A stretch of DNA of 55,764 bases from Oscillospiraceae bacterium. GTDB taxonomy: Bacteria > Bacillota > Clostridia > Oscillospirales > Ruminococcaceae. Below are positions 1 to 8,898 of the stretch, piece by piece; within the stretch, counting starts at the first letter, position 1; each line of letters starts with the position of its first letter. Under the pieces are notes generated by a model that saw nothing but the letters and a program-made list of their open reading frames with translations, searched no databases and was not told where the DNA came from. The stretch is from the NCBI GenBank assembly GCA_030539275.1, contig JAUNSK010000013.1, positions 1-55,764 of the forward strand, read 5' to 3'. The position numbers were made by a program, and so were the translations under genes.

Positions 1-288
1 CATGCCCGGTGACTGCACAGAAGAATTCATATCCCTTGAACGCATGGGCTGCATCATGATATCCTGATCAGACATGCCCGGTGACTGCACAGAAGAATTC
101 ATATCCCTTGAACGCATAGGCTGCATCATGATATCCTGGTCAGACATGTCTGGTGACTGCACAGAAGAATTCATATCTCCTGAGCGCATGGACTGCATCA
201 TTTCATCCTTATTCATCATGTTCATTGTCTGCACAGAAGCGTTCATATCATTGAAACACTGACCTGGCATATTAACATCTTCTGTTAT
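1..288. repeat. 72-bp in-frame tandem repeat
   Basis: Units begin at 1, 73, 145 and 217, each starting CATG, with exact 72-bp spacing. The first three are nearly identical and the fourth (217-288) is diverged. The period equals 24 codons, so the repeat expands or contracts the minus-strand protein without changing frame. The units are contiguous with no unique spacers, so this is not a CRISPR array. Confidence 0.9.
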
Positions 289-504
289 GGTATTCTGTCT
301 GCGTACAGCAGTATTCTGATTATTTTTGTTTATATAATTCCCGTCCTGTTCCATATCATCAAAGTTTTCTCTGCCATCTGTCCTCGTCATAGATGACGGA
401 AAGTATGATCGAGAAGATGTACTGTAATCAGGATTTTTTGCTCTGGCTGCTCTCATCATTTCGAGTGCCTGTTCTTTATATTTTTCAAGCATGGAGTTAT
501 CCAT
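1..504 (-). CDS. Met/Ser/Gln-rich tandem-repeat protein, C-terminus beyond window
   Basis: The frame is open from an ATG at 504 to the left edge (168 codons, no stop), so the C-terminus lies outside. A ribosome binding site (AGGGTGG) precedes the ATG at good spacing. Residues 1-70 are hydrophilic, with a short Met/Ala-rich helix near the start (EQALEMMRAARAKNP). The rest is a tandem repeat of 24 residues around NSSVQSP..MSDQDIMMQPM; the unit furthest from the edge is degenerate. There are no membrane segments and no signal peptide. I do not recognise the family. The Met/Gln/Ser-rich repeats and a possible mother-cell sigma -10 (CATAGAATA, minus strand, 602-610) would suit a spore coat or morphogenetic protein, but that is a guess. 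Confidence 0.75.
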   Translation of the reverse strand, partial: MDNSMLEKYKEQALEMMRAARAKNPDYSTSSRSYFPSSMTRTDGRENFDDMEQDGNYINKNNQNTAVRRQNTITEDVNMPGQCFNDMNASVQTMNMMNKDEMMQSMRSGDMNSSVQSPDMSDQDIMMQPMRSRDMNSSVQSPGMSDQDIMMQPMRSRDMNSSVQSPGM

Positions 505-601
505 TTTATTTTACCACCCTTCAGATTTTTGGCTTAGTGCAAAATACAGAACCGGTGTCTTAAAAATAAAAAATGCGGCATTTTGCAGTGTCGCCTAACA
601 T

Positions 602-610
602 TATTCTATG
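602..610 (-). promoter_or_regulatory. possible sporulation-sigma (SigE/SigK-like) -10 for the repeat protein
   Basis: The minus strand reads CATAGAATA about 100 bases before the ATG at 504, matching the CATANNNTA form of mother-cell sigma factors. A convincing -35 is not visible. This is a weak motif match only. Confidence 0.2.
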
Positions 611-780
611 ATTGATGTTTTCGGTTTGACTCAATGGTCAGCGTGTTATTTTAACCGGTAAAATAAAAAAGCAGTCAATGATAAACTGATTAATAGTCAA
701 ATGCATACGGACACTCTTTAAAATAACAGCATTATGTGATAAAATATCATTATGACTAATTCAAAATAAGGAATGATACT

Positions 781-1659
781 ATGCATACTTTTAAAATCTC
801 AGAAAAAAACAAGGGAATCGTGTATATAATACTTGCAGCTTTTTTCTTTGCGCTTATGAATACGCTTGTAAGACTGGCAGGAGATCTGCCGTCTATTCAA
901 AAAAGCTTTTTCCGCAATATCGTTGCAATGATATTTGCATTTGTTATGATGAAAAGAAATAATATCTCTGTGATACCTGAAAAGAAAAATCTTTCAAGAC
1001 TTATTTGCCGGGCATCATTCGGAACAATAGGGATCATATGTAATTTTTATGCGATTGATCATATGCTGGTAGCAGATGCTTCAATGCTGAATAAGCTGTC
1101 TCCGTTCTTTGCAATAATCTTTTCATTTTTACTTCTTAAGGAAAAAATAAAACCTGTACAGATAACATGTCTGATGATAGCATTTGTCGGACTGCTGTTT
1201 ATAATCAAACCAAGCTTATCGGGATTCAACGCCTGGACGATAGTCGGGATCATGGGAGGCATGGCGGCAGGAGCAGCTTATACTTTTGTAAGGATACTGA
1301 GTCAGAGAGGTGAAAAGGGTCAGTACATTGTATTTTTCTTCTCAGCATTTTCATGTCTTGTTACACTGCCTGTATTTATAGCAGGGTACAGGCCAATGTC
1401 TGCAAAACAGATACTGGTCCTTGTTGCAACAGGACTTGCCGGTGCCGGCGGACAGTTTTCAGTAACTGCTGCATATTCACATTCACCGGCACGTGAGATA
1501 TCTATTTATGATTATACTCAGATAATATTTGCGACCATTCTCTCATTTGTGCTTCTGGGGCAGGTCCCGGACAGATTCAGCTTTATCGGATACTTTATAA
1601 TCTGCAGTGCATCGCTTATAATGTTTATATATAACAATAAAAAGACATCACGCACATAA
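781..1659 (+). CDS. DMT-superfamily (EamA) membrane transporter
   Basis: This 292-residue integral membrane protein has about ten hydrophobic helices in two EamA repeats. The first repeat starts at GIVYIILAAFFFALMNTLVR and the second near residue 150 (AWTIVGIMGGMAAGAAYTFV). Length and layout match drug/metabolite exporters of the RhaT/EamA group, which move small metabolites out of the cell. The substrate cannot be read from sequence. An AAGGAATG ribosome binding site precedes the ATG. The gene stands alone and is followed by a strong terminator shared with the convergent ATP-grasp gene. Confidence 0.85.
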   Translation: MHTFKISEKNKGIVYIILAAFFFALMNTLVRLAGDLPSIQKSFFRNIVAMIFAFVMMKRNNISVIPEKKNLSRLICRASFGTIGIICNFYAIDHMLVADASMLNKLSPFFAIIFSFLLLKEKIKPVQITCLMIAFVGLLFIIKPSLSGFNAWTIVGIMGGMAAGAAYTFVRILSQRGEKGQYIVFFFSAFSCLVTLPVFIAGYRPMSAKQILVLVATGLAGAGGQFSVTAAYSHSPAREISIYDYTQIIFATILSFVLLGQVPDRFSFIGYFIICSASLIMFIYNNKKTSRT

Positions 1660-1667
1660 ACAACAAA

Positions 1668-1705
1668 GTCCCTTACAAGTCATCATTATCTGACTTGTAA
1701 GGGAC
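1668..1705. terminator. bidirectional intrinsic terminator
   Basis: A perfect 15-bp inverted repeat (GTCCCTTACAAGTCA and its complement) with an 8-base loop lies between two convergent genes. It is followed by ATTTATTTA on the plus strand and TTTGTTG on the minus strand, so it can end transcription from both sides. Confidence 0.85.
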
Positions 1706-1711
1706 ATTTAT

Positions 1712-2725
1712 TTACGGCATTAAAACAGGCTGTTCGATCTGGGAGATCTTCTTGTCTTCTTTTACAAGGTCCCATGGTTTTTCTATGCCGATAAGCTTGT
1801 TGATCGCTATATTCGGAATATTAACGCCGCTTGCCATGGAGGTCATATGTATTCCTCCTGACATACGGGTGTTGATCTCGAGAAAATACGGCTTATCATC
1901 AAGATATCGAAACTGAATATTGCATGGCATTTCAAGAGGAAGCTTTGAATAAAGCTCGCAGCACGTATCAAGTATGGTTTGATCATATCTGATATATTCA
2001 GTTCTGGTATTGCCTTTGAAACGCGGGATCATTATCGTGCCTGAGGTTGTCCTGAGGCAGTCCACGCTTACTTCATTGCCCGAAAGAAAAGGCATGATTA
2101 TTATTTTGGGGCATTTAATTGTTTGTGCAAGTGCATCAGCGATCATAGTACTGCTCATATGTCTTCCGGAAGTCCTGAATACCGAGCAGTCGGATGCAAT
2201 ATTGTCATCAATTATTCTGAAGCTTATTGCACCCTCATCCTCTGCGAATTTGCAGCAGAGTCTGCTGTATGATCCTGATAAATTTTTATATGCACTGATA
2301 AATTCCTCAGCACTCTGTGCTGAAGCGTACTGTGGAACGAGACCAATGCTGTTGGCTGACAAAAAATTATATGTTGCTACTTTGTCATGAAGGTCTGATA
2401 TGAGACTGAAATCATCTGCCATTACTTTTACATTGATATTTTCAAAGTCTTTCTTATGACGGCTGACTGACAGCTGATTATGGCGGGGAACAAATACATC
2501 AATGCAGTGCTGTTCACAGAATTTCAGACAAAAGTTTATATACTCATCATCACTTAAATGAGGATCTTCATAGTACCACTCATCACATGAAAGTCTGACT
2601 ACTGAATCCGGATTGCTGCTTGTTCCTATTACATAAAATTTTGTTTCATCATCCTGCTTTATCAGATTAATAATGTGATATGCTGTAGAGAACCAATGAT
2701 TGAACCATACGCGGATCGTTTTCAT
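1712..2725 (-). CDS. ATP-grasp domain protein (carboxylate-amine ligase type)
   Basis: This 337-residue cytoplasmic protein has the ATP-grasp layout of carbamoyl-phosphate-synthase-like ligases. There is a Rossmann-like N-terminal part (to about residue 110), then the ATP-binding lobes, ending in the Mg/ATP-binding segment FLEINTRMSGG near residue 280. The conserved Glu-Ile-Asn is present. Such enzymes join a carboxylate to an amine or thiol through an acyl-phosphate; the substrates here are unknown. It lies downstream of the 2014-residue surface protein gene but is separated from it by a hairpin, so it may be a separate unit or receive read-through. It shares the terminator at 1668-1705 with the EamA gene. 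Confidence 0.75.
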   Translation of the reverse strand: MKTIRVWFNHWFSTAYHIINLIKQDDETKFYVIGTSSNPDSVVRLSCDEWYYEDPHLSDDEYINFCLKFCEQHCIDVFVPRHNQLSVSRHKKDFENINVKVMADDFSLISDLHDKVATYNFLSANSIGLVPQYASAQSAEEFISAYKNLSGSYSRLCCKFAEDEGAISFRIIDDNIASDCSVFRTSGRHMSSTMIADALAQTIKCPKIIIMPFLSGNEVSVDCLRTTSGTIMIPRFKGNTRTEYIRYDQTILDTCCELYSKLPLEMPCNIQFRYLDDKPYFLEINTRMSGGIHMTSMASGVNIPNIAINKLIGIEKPWDLVKEDKKISQIEQPVLMP

Positions 2726-2786
2726 ATTTATAAGGACTTCTTTCTTTTAATGTTAAATGATAAAATAAATGCTGCATATTATCAGT

Positions 2787-2827
2787 ACGGCCATTATCCA
2801 CGGCAGATATCCGTGAATAATGACCGT
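2787..2827 (-). terminator. hairpin after the surface-protein operon
   Basis: A 17-bp stem (minus-strand arms beginning ACGGTCATTATTCACGG) with a 7-base loop is fully paired only as minus-strand RNA, where two positions become G-U wobbles. It lies just beyond the stop of the 2014-residue protein. The U-tract is weak (TTTATTTT about 20 bases on), so read-through into the ATP-grasp gene is possible. Confidence 0.55.
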
Positions 2828-2838
2828 AAGTCTGCTGA

Positions 2839-5800
2839 TTAATAACCGCGCTCTTTTTTCTTCTTGATGATAAAATATGTTCCTGAACCGATAAGACCTG
2901 CTCCAACAGCACATCCAGCTATCCTGAACCATGTTTTATGCATGAGGATTCGTACAATGTTTGTTGATACGAGGATATTGTCCAGAGTAAGTTCCGTGAT
3001 ATTGCCAGCCATATCTGTCAGGTCGATTTTTACTGACTGGGATGATTTTGCGCTCCTTATCTCAAATGTACATTCGTTTCCGTCAAATGTGCTGTCTGTA
3101 ATGCTGCCGTTTAAGTATACATCGACTGTGTTGATAAGGATATTATCTGTTACTGAGACATGAACTGTTTTGCTGTCTGTTTTATAAGTACCGTTTTTAT
3201 CAAGGTCAAGTACTGTGCAGCGTGGAGCCGTCTTGTCAACACCGAAAGACAGTTCAGCTTCTTTCGTTTTGTCAATACTCTTGTTTTTGTTGCCGGCATT
3301 GTCCTCAGAGTAAACAGATACTGTGTATGCTGCATCATCCGAGAAATTCTGCGAGAAGATCACGTACTCATATTCAGACCATTCGCCGGCTTTTCCTGTG
3401 TGTGTTACCTGATAGTCTGAACCTTCAGTAAGAGTAATGCTTTCTGAATCCTTGGTGATCGTGATGACAGGATCAGATTTAAGCTCGTCTACATTAATTT
3501 CCCTTATAATTATATCCTGTTCCTGACTGATATATTTATTTGCAATAGCTTTGGTACTGTCATCAAAAATATAGTTTGAGCCGAAACGGTTTACGGAGAA
3601 TGTCAGTGTACCTGTTGAAAGATTTCCTGACTTGTCCTCACATGATGCAGTAATTGTATAAATATCATCATATTCTTTTTCTTTCGGGAAGTTTTCAGCA
3701 GTGAACAGATATCCGTCATCTGTCTGAACAAACTTTCCTTCAAGACTGAGATCCTTGCCTCGTTTAGCTCCTGACATGGTTACCTGTGCTGTTTTTGTGT
3801 CAAGATTTGCATCCGTAAACAGTACTGTTGCAACAACGTCACCATTATTTGCTGACTTGTTCTTTACTCCTCCGAAAGTTACAACCGGACTCTCGTTATC
3901 AATATAGAAAGACGCTGAATAAGGGTTTGCAAGTGCATTTCCGGCTTTGTCACTGCCTGAAACCTCAAATGTGTAGAAGCCATTATCCTTGAAAGTTACT
4001 GTTGTAGTATAAGAACCGTTTACTGACTGCCATTGTGTCGGGACAGGGAATGAATCAGATTTTGAATTGAATGATCCATGGATGCTTATTCTTTCCGGAT
4101 CAAAGTTGTTGTCAGTAATTCTGATCGTTGCAGTTCTTTTATCCCCATAAAAGTTTGTATTTTTATATTTATTATTATCGAATGTCACTTCGGCAACAGG
4201 TGCGGTCTTATCAATAATAAAATCCTGAGATTTGAAAGTCTGCGCTTTGTTGTCACACATATCAGAACAGTCAGCTGTGAATGAATAGTTTCCGTCATTA
4301 AAGAAAGTTACTGTTGTCTGATATACTGCTGAATCAGTTCCCTGAGTACCGGAAACAAGGTTCCATCCTGCAGCTGACGGTACTGATGAACCGGCAGAGT
4401 TATTAATGTTAAACACAACTCTGTCTGCGGAGAAGTTTCTTTCATTTACAGTTATTGTGGCAGTTCTTGAAGCCTTGTATATATTGTTGTATTTGCCGTC
4501 AGGTGAATTATTGTCAAAGCTTACACCAATAACAGGAGCAGTTTTGTCTATGCTGAATCTGGTTTCCTGCTGTTTTGTGTTGCCTGAATTATCAGTCAGA
4601 CGTACAGTGATCATATCATCATTGCTGTTTGCCGTGACTGTAATATTTCTGGAAATGCCTGTTATAAGATTTCTGTCAGTAGAGCTGACGTTCCATTCAC
4701 CGGCCTCATCACCGTAGATATTTCCGTTTTCATCAACATTTAATGTTTTCCATGAACCATCAGGGTAATCTGATGTTGTCCATTCTATTTTCCTTATACC
4801 TGAAAAAATATCATCAACTTTAATTTGTGCCGTGACATCATTTGAATAAAGAGGTACAGAATTAATGTCGGAATACTGTGTTTCAGGAAGTGATATGCCT
4901 ATTGATGATGTTGATTCATGTCTTTGAGAGTTTTCAAGAATAAATCCACTGGGTTTTTGTTTTTCCGAAACATTATTTACAAAGTCAGTTGCATAGGCTT
5001 CAATGTTTCCTTTGAATCCTTCAGGAACAACAAACTGGTATGAATACTCTGAGTTTTCGTACTTAATGTCTGAACCGCCTGCAGTAAATTCCCTGTAAAT
5101 GCTTGAGTCCGAATTGTACAGAATACAGGTTATGCTTTCTAGTCCTGAACTTGCATTGTCATCTTTTGCTTTTACAGTAACGATCGTATCATCAAGAGAG
5201 AAGTATCCGTAAGGAATCATTGGTATACCGATGATATTCTGTATTTTTTCAGCTTTGTCATTTTTAAACTCAAAGCCTGTAATTTCAGGGCTTGTAGTAT
5301 CTTTATATACTGTAGCTTCTTTATGGTCGTTGTTTGATGCGTTGTCTGTGACTTCAGCAGTGAAGGTGAATTTGCCGTCATTGCGTTCAGCCTTGTCTGT
5401 ATTTATCTCGTATGTCTTTGATTCAACTTTAGTGTCATAGTATTCGTCTGTAGGTGTTTTATGGCCATGATTATCGTCAGATACAGAAATTTTTGTATGT
5501 CCTATTCCCGAATCCTTGTCCTTTATGGTTATTGAAGCATTGACATTGCTGCTGAACCATTTTCTGTTTTCTGAATCTGTGTATTCATTATCACCTGAGA
5601 GTATAAAGTCATCAAGAACAGGCTTTTTGTTTTCTATTACAATACTTTTGCTCTCCCTGGAGGATTGAAGTTCAATATCATCCACTTTGTTTCCTGCACG
5701 GTCATATATTGTCAGTAATGGTTCGCCTGACACAAACATCTGTTCAGAAACACTTTCCGGAATGCTGAATTGAGCTTCCTGATTATCTGAATAATATTCA

Positions 5801-8800
5801 GTACATTTCCATAGATACTCGATACCGTTAAACTTGAGAATGGCTCTGTCTATACCTGATGATGGAGCTGCATCAGTAATTCTTGTCTTAATTGTAACCT
5901 TTTTATTAAAGAATGTACCGAATGATGTTTCATTGATTCCATTTTCAGAGAAAAAGAATAGTTTGTCTGACGATGGTTTTGCATTATCAACACAAAATTC
6001 AACCGGGTCTATATCACATGTATTGCCTGCATAATCAGAGACACTGGCATTGATATGTACATGTCCTTCTACTTCAGCAGGTTCGAATGTGGCAAAAGCT
6101 TCATTTTTTTCTATGCCCTGATCATCTGTATATTTAAGTGAAGCTATTATAAGTTCCGGGTTTACCGGATCCTGTGAGAATGAAATAGAATAATTATCGA
6201 TCGAGCTGAGTTTAATATTGTCTACATTAATTGTATTGAAATTTGGATCATTATTGCTGTTGACGGAAACTTTCAGAGATCTTATGCCGGAACATATTTC
6301 TGGATTTTTGTCAGCTGCTTTTAATTTAAGTTCCGGAAATCCGTTATACCAGTTATTACCAAATACATCCTTGTATGTAGATTGTGATCCTATACTCATT
6401 TCTATATCAGGACTTGATTTATCTATAATGACGTCAGTACCGGTTTGGGCTGATATACTGCCTGCCGCAGCAGGATCATAATAATAAGTATTAGGATTTC
6501 CTGCGATGTCTGTCAGATTGATCTTGATCTGCCCTTTTCTGTCCGTTTCATCTATTTCAAAATAAGAAAGGGTCTGATCACCGACTTTTTCATGTTTTAA
6601 ATCCTTGTATACTTTACCTGCATATTCGAGCTCGACAGTTTTGATATCAGATATTGTGTCAGAAGTTTTAGTACTTACGATCAGCTTGCTGCCTTTTATT
6701 ACAATATTATTGAGTCCGCCAGGACCGTCAGTGACATTATCCGCCTGAATATAATCAAGAACCGGCAGGGAATGATCGATTTTTACATATACACTTTTTG
6801 TATTTGAAACATTTCCGCAGGCATCTCTAACGGATACATCGATTCCGCCAGCTAATTCATTAATAGTAGATTTATCAGCATCGGATAAAAGAGAAACTGT
6901 AACATTATAATCATTGTCTACACTGACAACATAGCCGCTGGCTGCAGATTCGGAAGACCTTGTCCATCCTGCATCGGTTTTTTTAAATTCGTATTTACCT
7001 ATTTTCAGATAATTGATGTCTGACTGAGCGTTACTAAGTGCACTGCTGATTTCTTCACCATATAATTCTTTACTGAAATCCTGTTTATCATCAATTATTA
7101 AGTGAAATTTAAAATCAGATTTTGACCATCCGTCAGAGTTCACTACTGAATCATCATTTTCTGTATCAAGTTCGGGACTGTCATTGTCAAGATAAAAGTA
7201 AACAGGATCAATAATAAGCTGCTGTCCGTTGCTGATAATTCCAGTAATGACAATAACCTTTGCATTGTAACTTGGCTTAGGGAATACAAAAGAAGGGGTT
7301 AAAGATGTTTCGTCTATTACAGCACTGGCGTTAAATTTGTTTAATGTACCGTCGTCATTTACAGCGACAACTTCATAAACGAGCATGGTTTCTTTCAGAC
7401 TGTCAAGTGTCAGCAGATTATATTTCATTTGATGCAGACTGGGGATGTATGCATTTTCATTAATTTTTACACATTCAGGGTCTATCATAAATCCGGTGGA
7501 GTCCGGTATGTCAGATATTTTTTTATATTCAGCTTTTAACTGTTTGTCATTATTTTCATAAGGCTGCTTCATAGTATATTTGTTTGATTTTATATTACTT
7601 ACTATTGTACTATAAAGTACAGTTTCAGGTTTACTGTTTTCGCCGTATTGATATGAAGTCAGAATATATTCAATAGCGCCATTATCATTTTTCAGAAACA
7701 GAGGAATATCTATTTGTTTCTGATCATCCAATGAAAGCCTCATGGTTTCGTCAGTAGTTTTTTCGCCATCTCTTTTTGTAATTTTAGCATCAACTGCTTC
7801 AGGTGAAGTTTCAACAACTAATGAGAAAGTTTCATCATGTGTATATGATGCAGGAATTTTAAATACTACTTTTTTATCATGTTTTAAATCCTCTGAGTAA
7901 TCATCATCACCATGTTCAACCGCGCTGCCGCTTTTATCTACAAGTATAACAGAGCCGATTTTTCTTTCTTTCTGTGCCTGAATATTAAATTCTTTATACA
8001 CATAACCATCTCTTACATTATCAAGCCAGATAGTATTGATTTTATTGTTGTCTTCTATATTGACTCCATTTAATTTAAAATAATCGTCATTCCTGTTAAA
8101 AGTAATAATAAACTTTGTCTTTTCAAAAAACAGATCTGTGTTCTCGGATCCGTTGTGAACAACCACTCCATCATGCGACCATATATTTTTGTCTTCAAAG
8201 CTCAGTTTACCTTTTACAGTATAACTTGTCTTTGGTTTGTAATCTACCAGTTTATTTTCACTGACAGACCAGACCTTATCAAGAAATTTCCATCCGTCTT
8301 TTACTGAAATGGTAAATTCTGCGCCGTATGGTACATATCCGTCTGTGTTCATTGTACTGCAGCTGAACCTGAGTCTCTGCGAGTTTATATCTTTAGCATT
8401 GTAGTATTCTGTAAGTGAAATTTCATCGTCTTTAACAGATTCAATTTTAAGTCTTACATCGCCGATGCTGATATAGGATACAGGAGTATCTGTATCATTT
8501 TCTGTGAGAACATGGCTGCTGAGACTGTCATCCGGTGGTAATGAAATGGTGTATGTATTGAGGCTTTTATTTATCTGTGAGCGTACAGTGTTGTCAAATA
8601 TGCTGTTTATTATATTCTGATAATTATCTTTATAATCATTACATCCGTTAATTTTTATTGTAAAAGTAAACTCTTTGTCTGCCTGAGTTGTAGTAGTTGT
8701 ACTCTCAGTCTGACTTGCCGGAGGTGCTGTTGTAGTGCCGGTCTCAGAAGCCGCAGGCGTGGTAGTTGTTGTCTGTGTTTCATCTGCAAAAACACTTATG

Positions 8801-8883
8801 AGCTGATTCTGGGACGCAGCAATAAATGAAAGCGCAGTTACAAAAGAAACAGTTTTTTGTAAAACCTTTTTCTTATTATCCAT
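2839..8883 (-). CDS. giant membrane-anchored surface protein with Ig-like repeats (2014 aa)
   Basis: A signal peptide (KKKVLQKTVSFVTALSF, cleavage near VFADE, about residue 33) is followed by a Thr-rich linker, a unique region and then at least nine Ig-like beta modules. Module boundaries carry IDKTAP-type signatures (IDKSSP, VDNAKP, IENKKP, IDKTAPVIG, IDKTAPVAE, IDNESP, VDKTAP), as in bacterial surface Ig folds. The C-terminus has one membrane helix (IAGCAVGAGLIGSGTYFII) and a KKKKERGY tail. There is no LPXTG, so it is held by the membrane helix, not by sortase. AGAGGGG precedes the ATG. It is the last gene of the FHA/PP2C/kinase operon, 15 bases after the cohesin-like gene. Likely roles are adhesion, cell-wall spanning or being sensed by the kinase; none is shown by sequence. 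Confidence 0.85.
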   Translation of the reverse strand: MDNKKKVLQKTVSFVTALSFIAASQNQLISVFADETQTTTTTPAASETGTTTAPPASQTESTTTTTQADKEFTFTIKINGCNDYKDNYQNIINSIFDNTVRSQINKSLNTYTISLPPDDSLSSHVLTENDTDTPVSYISIGDVRLKIESVKDDEISLTEYYNAKDINSQRLRFSCSTMNTDGYVPYGAEFTISVKDGWKFLDKVWSVSENKLVDYKPKTSYTVKGKLSFEDKNIWSHDGVVVHNGSENTDLFFEKTKFIITFNRNDDYFKLNGVNIEDNNKINTIWLDNVRDGYVYKEFNIQAQKERKIGSVILVDKSGSAVEHGDDDYSEDLKHDKKVVFKIPASYTHDETFSLVVETSPEAVDAKITKRDGEKTTDETMRLSLDDQKQIDIPLFLKNDNGAIEYILTSYQYGENSKPETVLYSTIVSNIKSNKYTMKQPYENNDKQLKAEYKKISDIPDSTGFMIDPECVKINENAYIPSLHQMKYNLLTLDSLKETMLVYEVVAVNDDGTLNKFNASAVIDETSLTPSFVFPKPSYNAKVIVITGIISNGQQLIIDPVYFYLDNDSPELDTENDDSVVNSDGWSKSDFKFHLIIDDKQDFSKELYGEEISSALSNAQSDINYLKIGKYEFKKTDAGWTRSSESAASGYVVSVDNDYNVTVSLLSDADKSTINELAGGIDVSVRDACGNVSNTKSVYVKIDHSLPVLDYIQADNVTDGPGGLNNIVIKGSKLIVSTKTSDTISDIKTVELEYAGKVYKDLKHEKVGDQTLSYFEIDETDRKGQIKINLTDIAGNPNTYYYDPAAAGSISAQTGTDVIIDKSSPDIEMSIGSQSTYKDVFGNNWYNGFPELKLKAADKNPEICSGIRSLKVSVNSNNDPNFNTINVDNIKLSSIDNYSISFSQDPVNPELIIASLKYTDDQGIEKNEAFATFEPAEVEGHVHINASVSDYAGNTCDIDPVEFCVDNAKPSSDKLFFFSENGINETSFGTFFNKKVTIKTRITDAAPSSGIDRAILKFNGIEYLWKCTEYYSDNQEAQFSIPESVSEQMFVSGEPLLTIYDRAGNKVDDIELQSSRESKSIVIENKKPVLDDFILSGDNEYTDSENRKWFSSNVNASITIKDKDSGIGHTKISVSDDNHGHKTPTDEYYDTKVESKTYEINTDKAERNDGKFTFTAEVTDNASNNDHKEATVYKDTTSPEITGFEFKNDKAEKIQNIIGIPMIPYGYFSLDDTIVTVKAKDDNASSGLESITCILYNSDSSIYREFTAGGSDIKYENSEYSYQFVVPEGFKGNIEAYATDFVNNVSEKQKPSGFILENSQRHESTSSIGISLPETQYSDINSVPLYSNDVTAQIKVDDIFSGIRKIEWTTSDYPDGSWKTLNVDENGNIYGDEAGEWNVSSTDRNLITGISRNITVTANSNDDMITVRLTDNSGNTKQQETRFSIDKTAPVIGVSFDNNSPDGKYNNIYKASRTATITVNERNFSADRVVFNINNSAGSSVPSAAGWNLVSGTQGTDSAVYQTTVTFFNDGNYSFTADCSDMCDNKAQTFKSQDFIIDKTAPVAEVTFDNNKYKNTNFYGDKRTATIRITDNNFDPERISIHGSFNSKSDSFPVPTQWQSVNGSYTTTVTFKDNGFYTFEVSGSDKAGNALANPYSASFYIDNESPVVTFGGVKNKSANNGDVVATVLFTDANLDTKTAQVTMSGAKRGKDLSLEGKFVQTDDGYLFTAENFPKEKEYDDIYTITASCEDKSGNLSTGTLTFSVNRFGSNYIFDDSTKAIANKYISQEQDIIIREINVDELKSDPVITITKDSESITLTEGSDYQVTHTGKAGEWSEYEYVIFSQNFSDDAAYTVSVYSEDNAGNKNKSIDKTKEAELSFGVDKTAPRCTVLDLDKNGTYKTDSKTVHVSVTDNILINTVDVYLNGSITDSTFDGNECTFEIRSAKSSQSVKIDLTDMAGNITELTLDNILVSTNIVRILMHKTWFRIAGCAVGAGLIGSGTYFIIKKKKERGY

Positions 8884-8898
8884 CTTTTTACCCCTCTG

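Noticed and set aside
74-262. Plus-strand open frame over the tandem repeats
   Set aside because: The repeat has no stop on the opposite strand either; the minus frame has a start, ribosome binding site and continuous coding beyond the repeat.
1-288. Regular repeats resembling a CRISPR array
   Set aside because: The units are contiguous 72-bp in-frame copies with no unique spacers and they encode a protein repeat.
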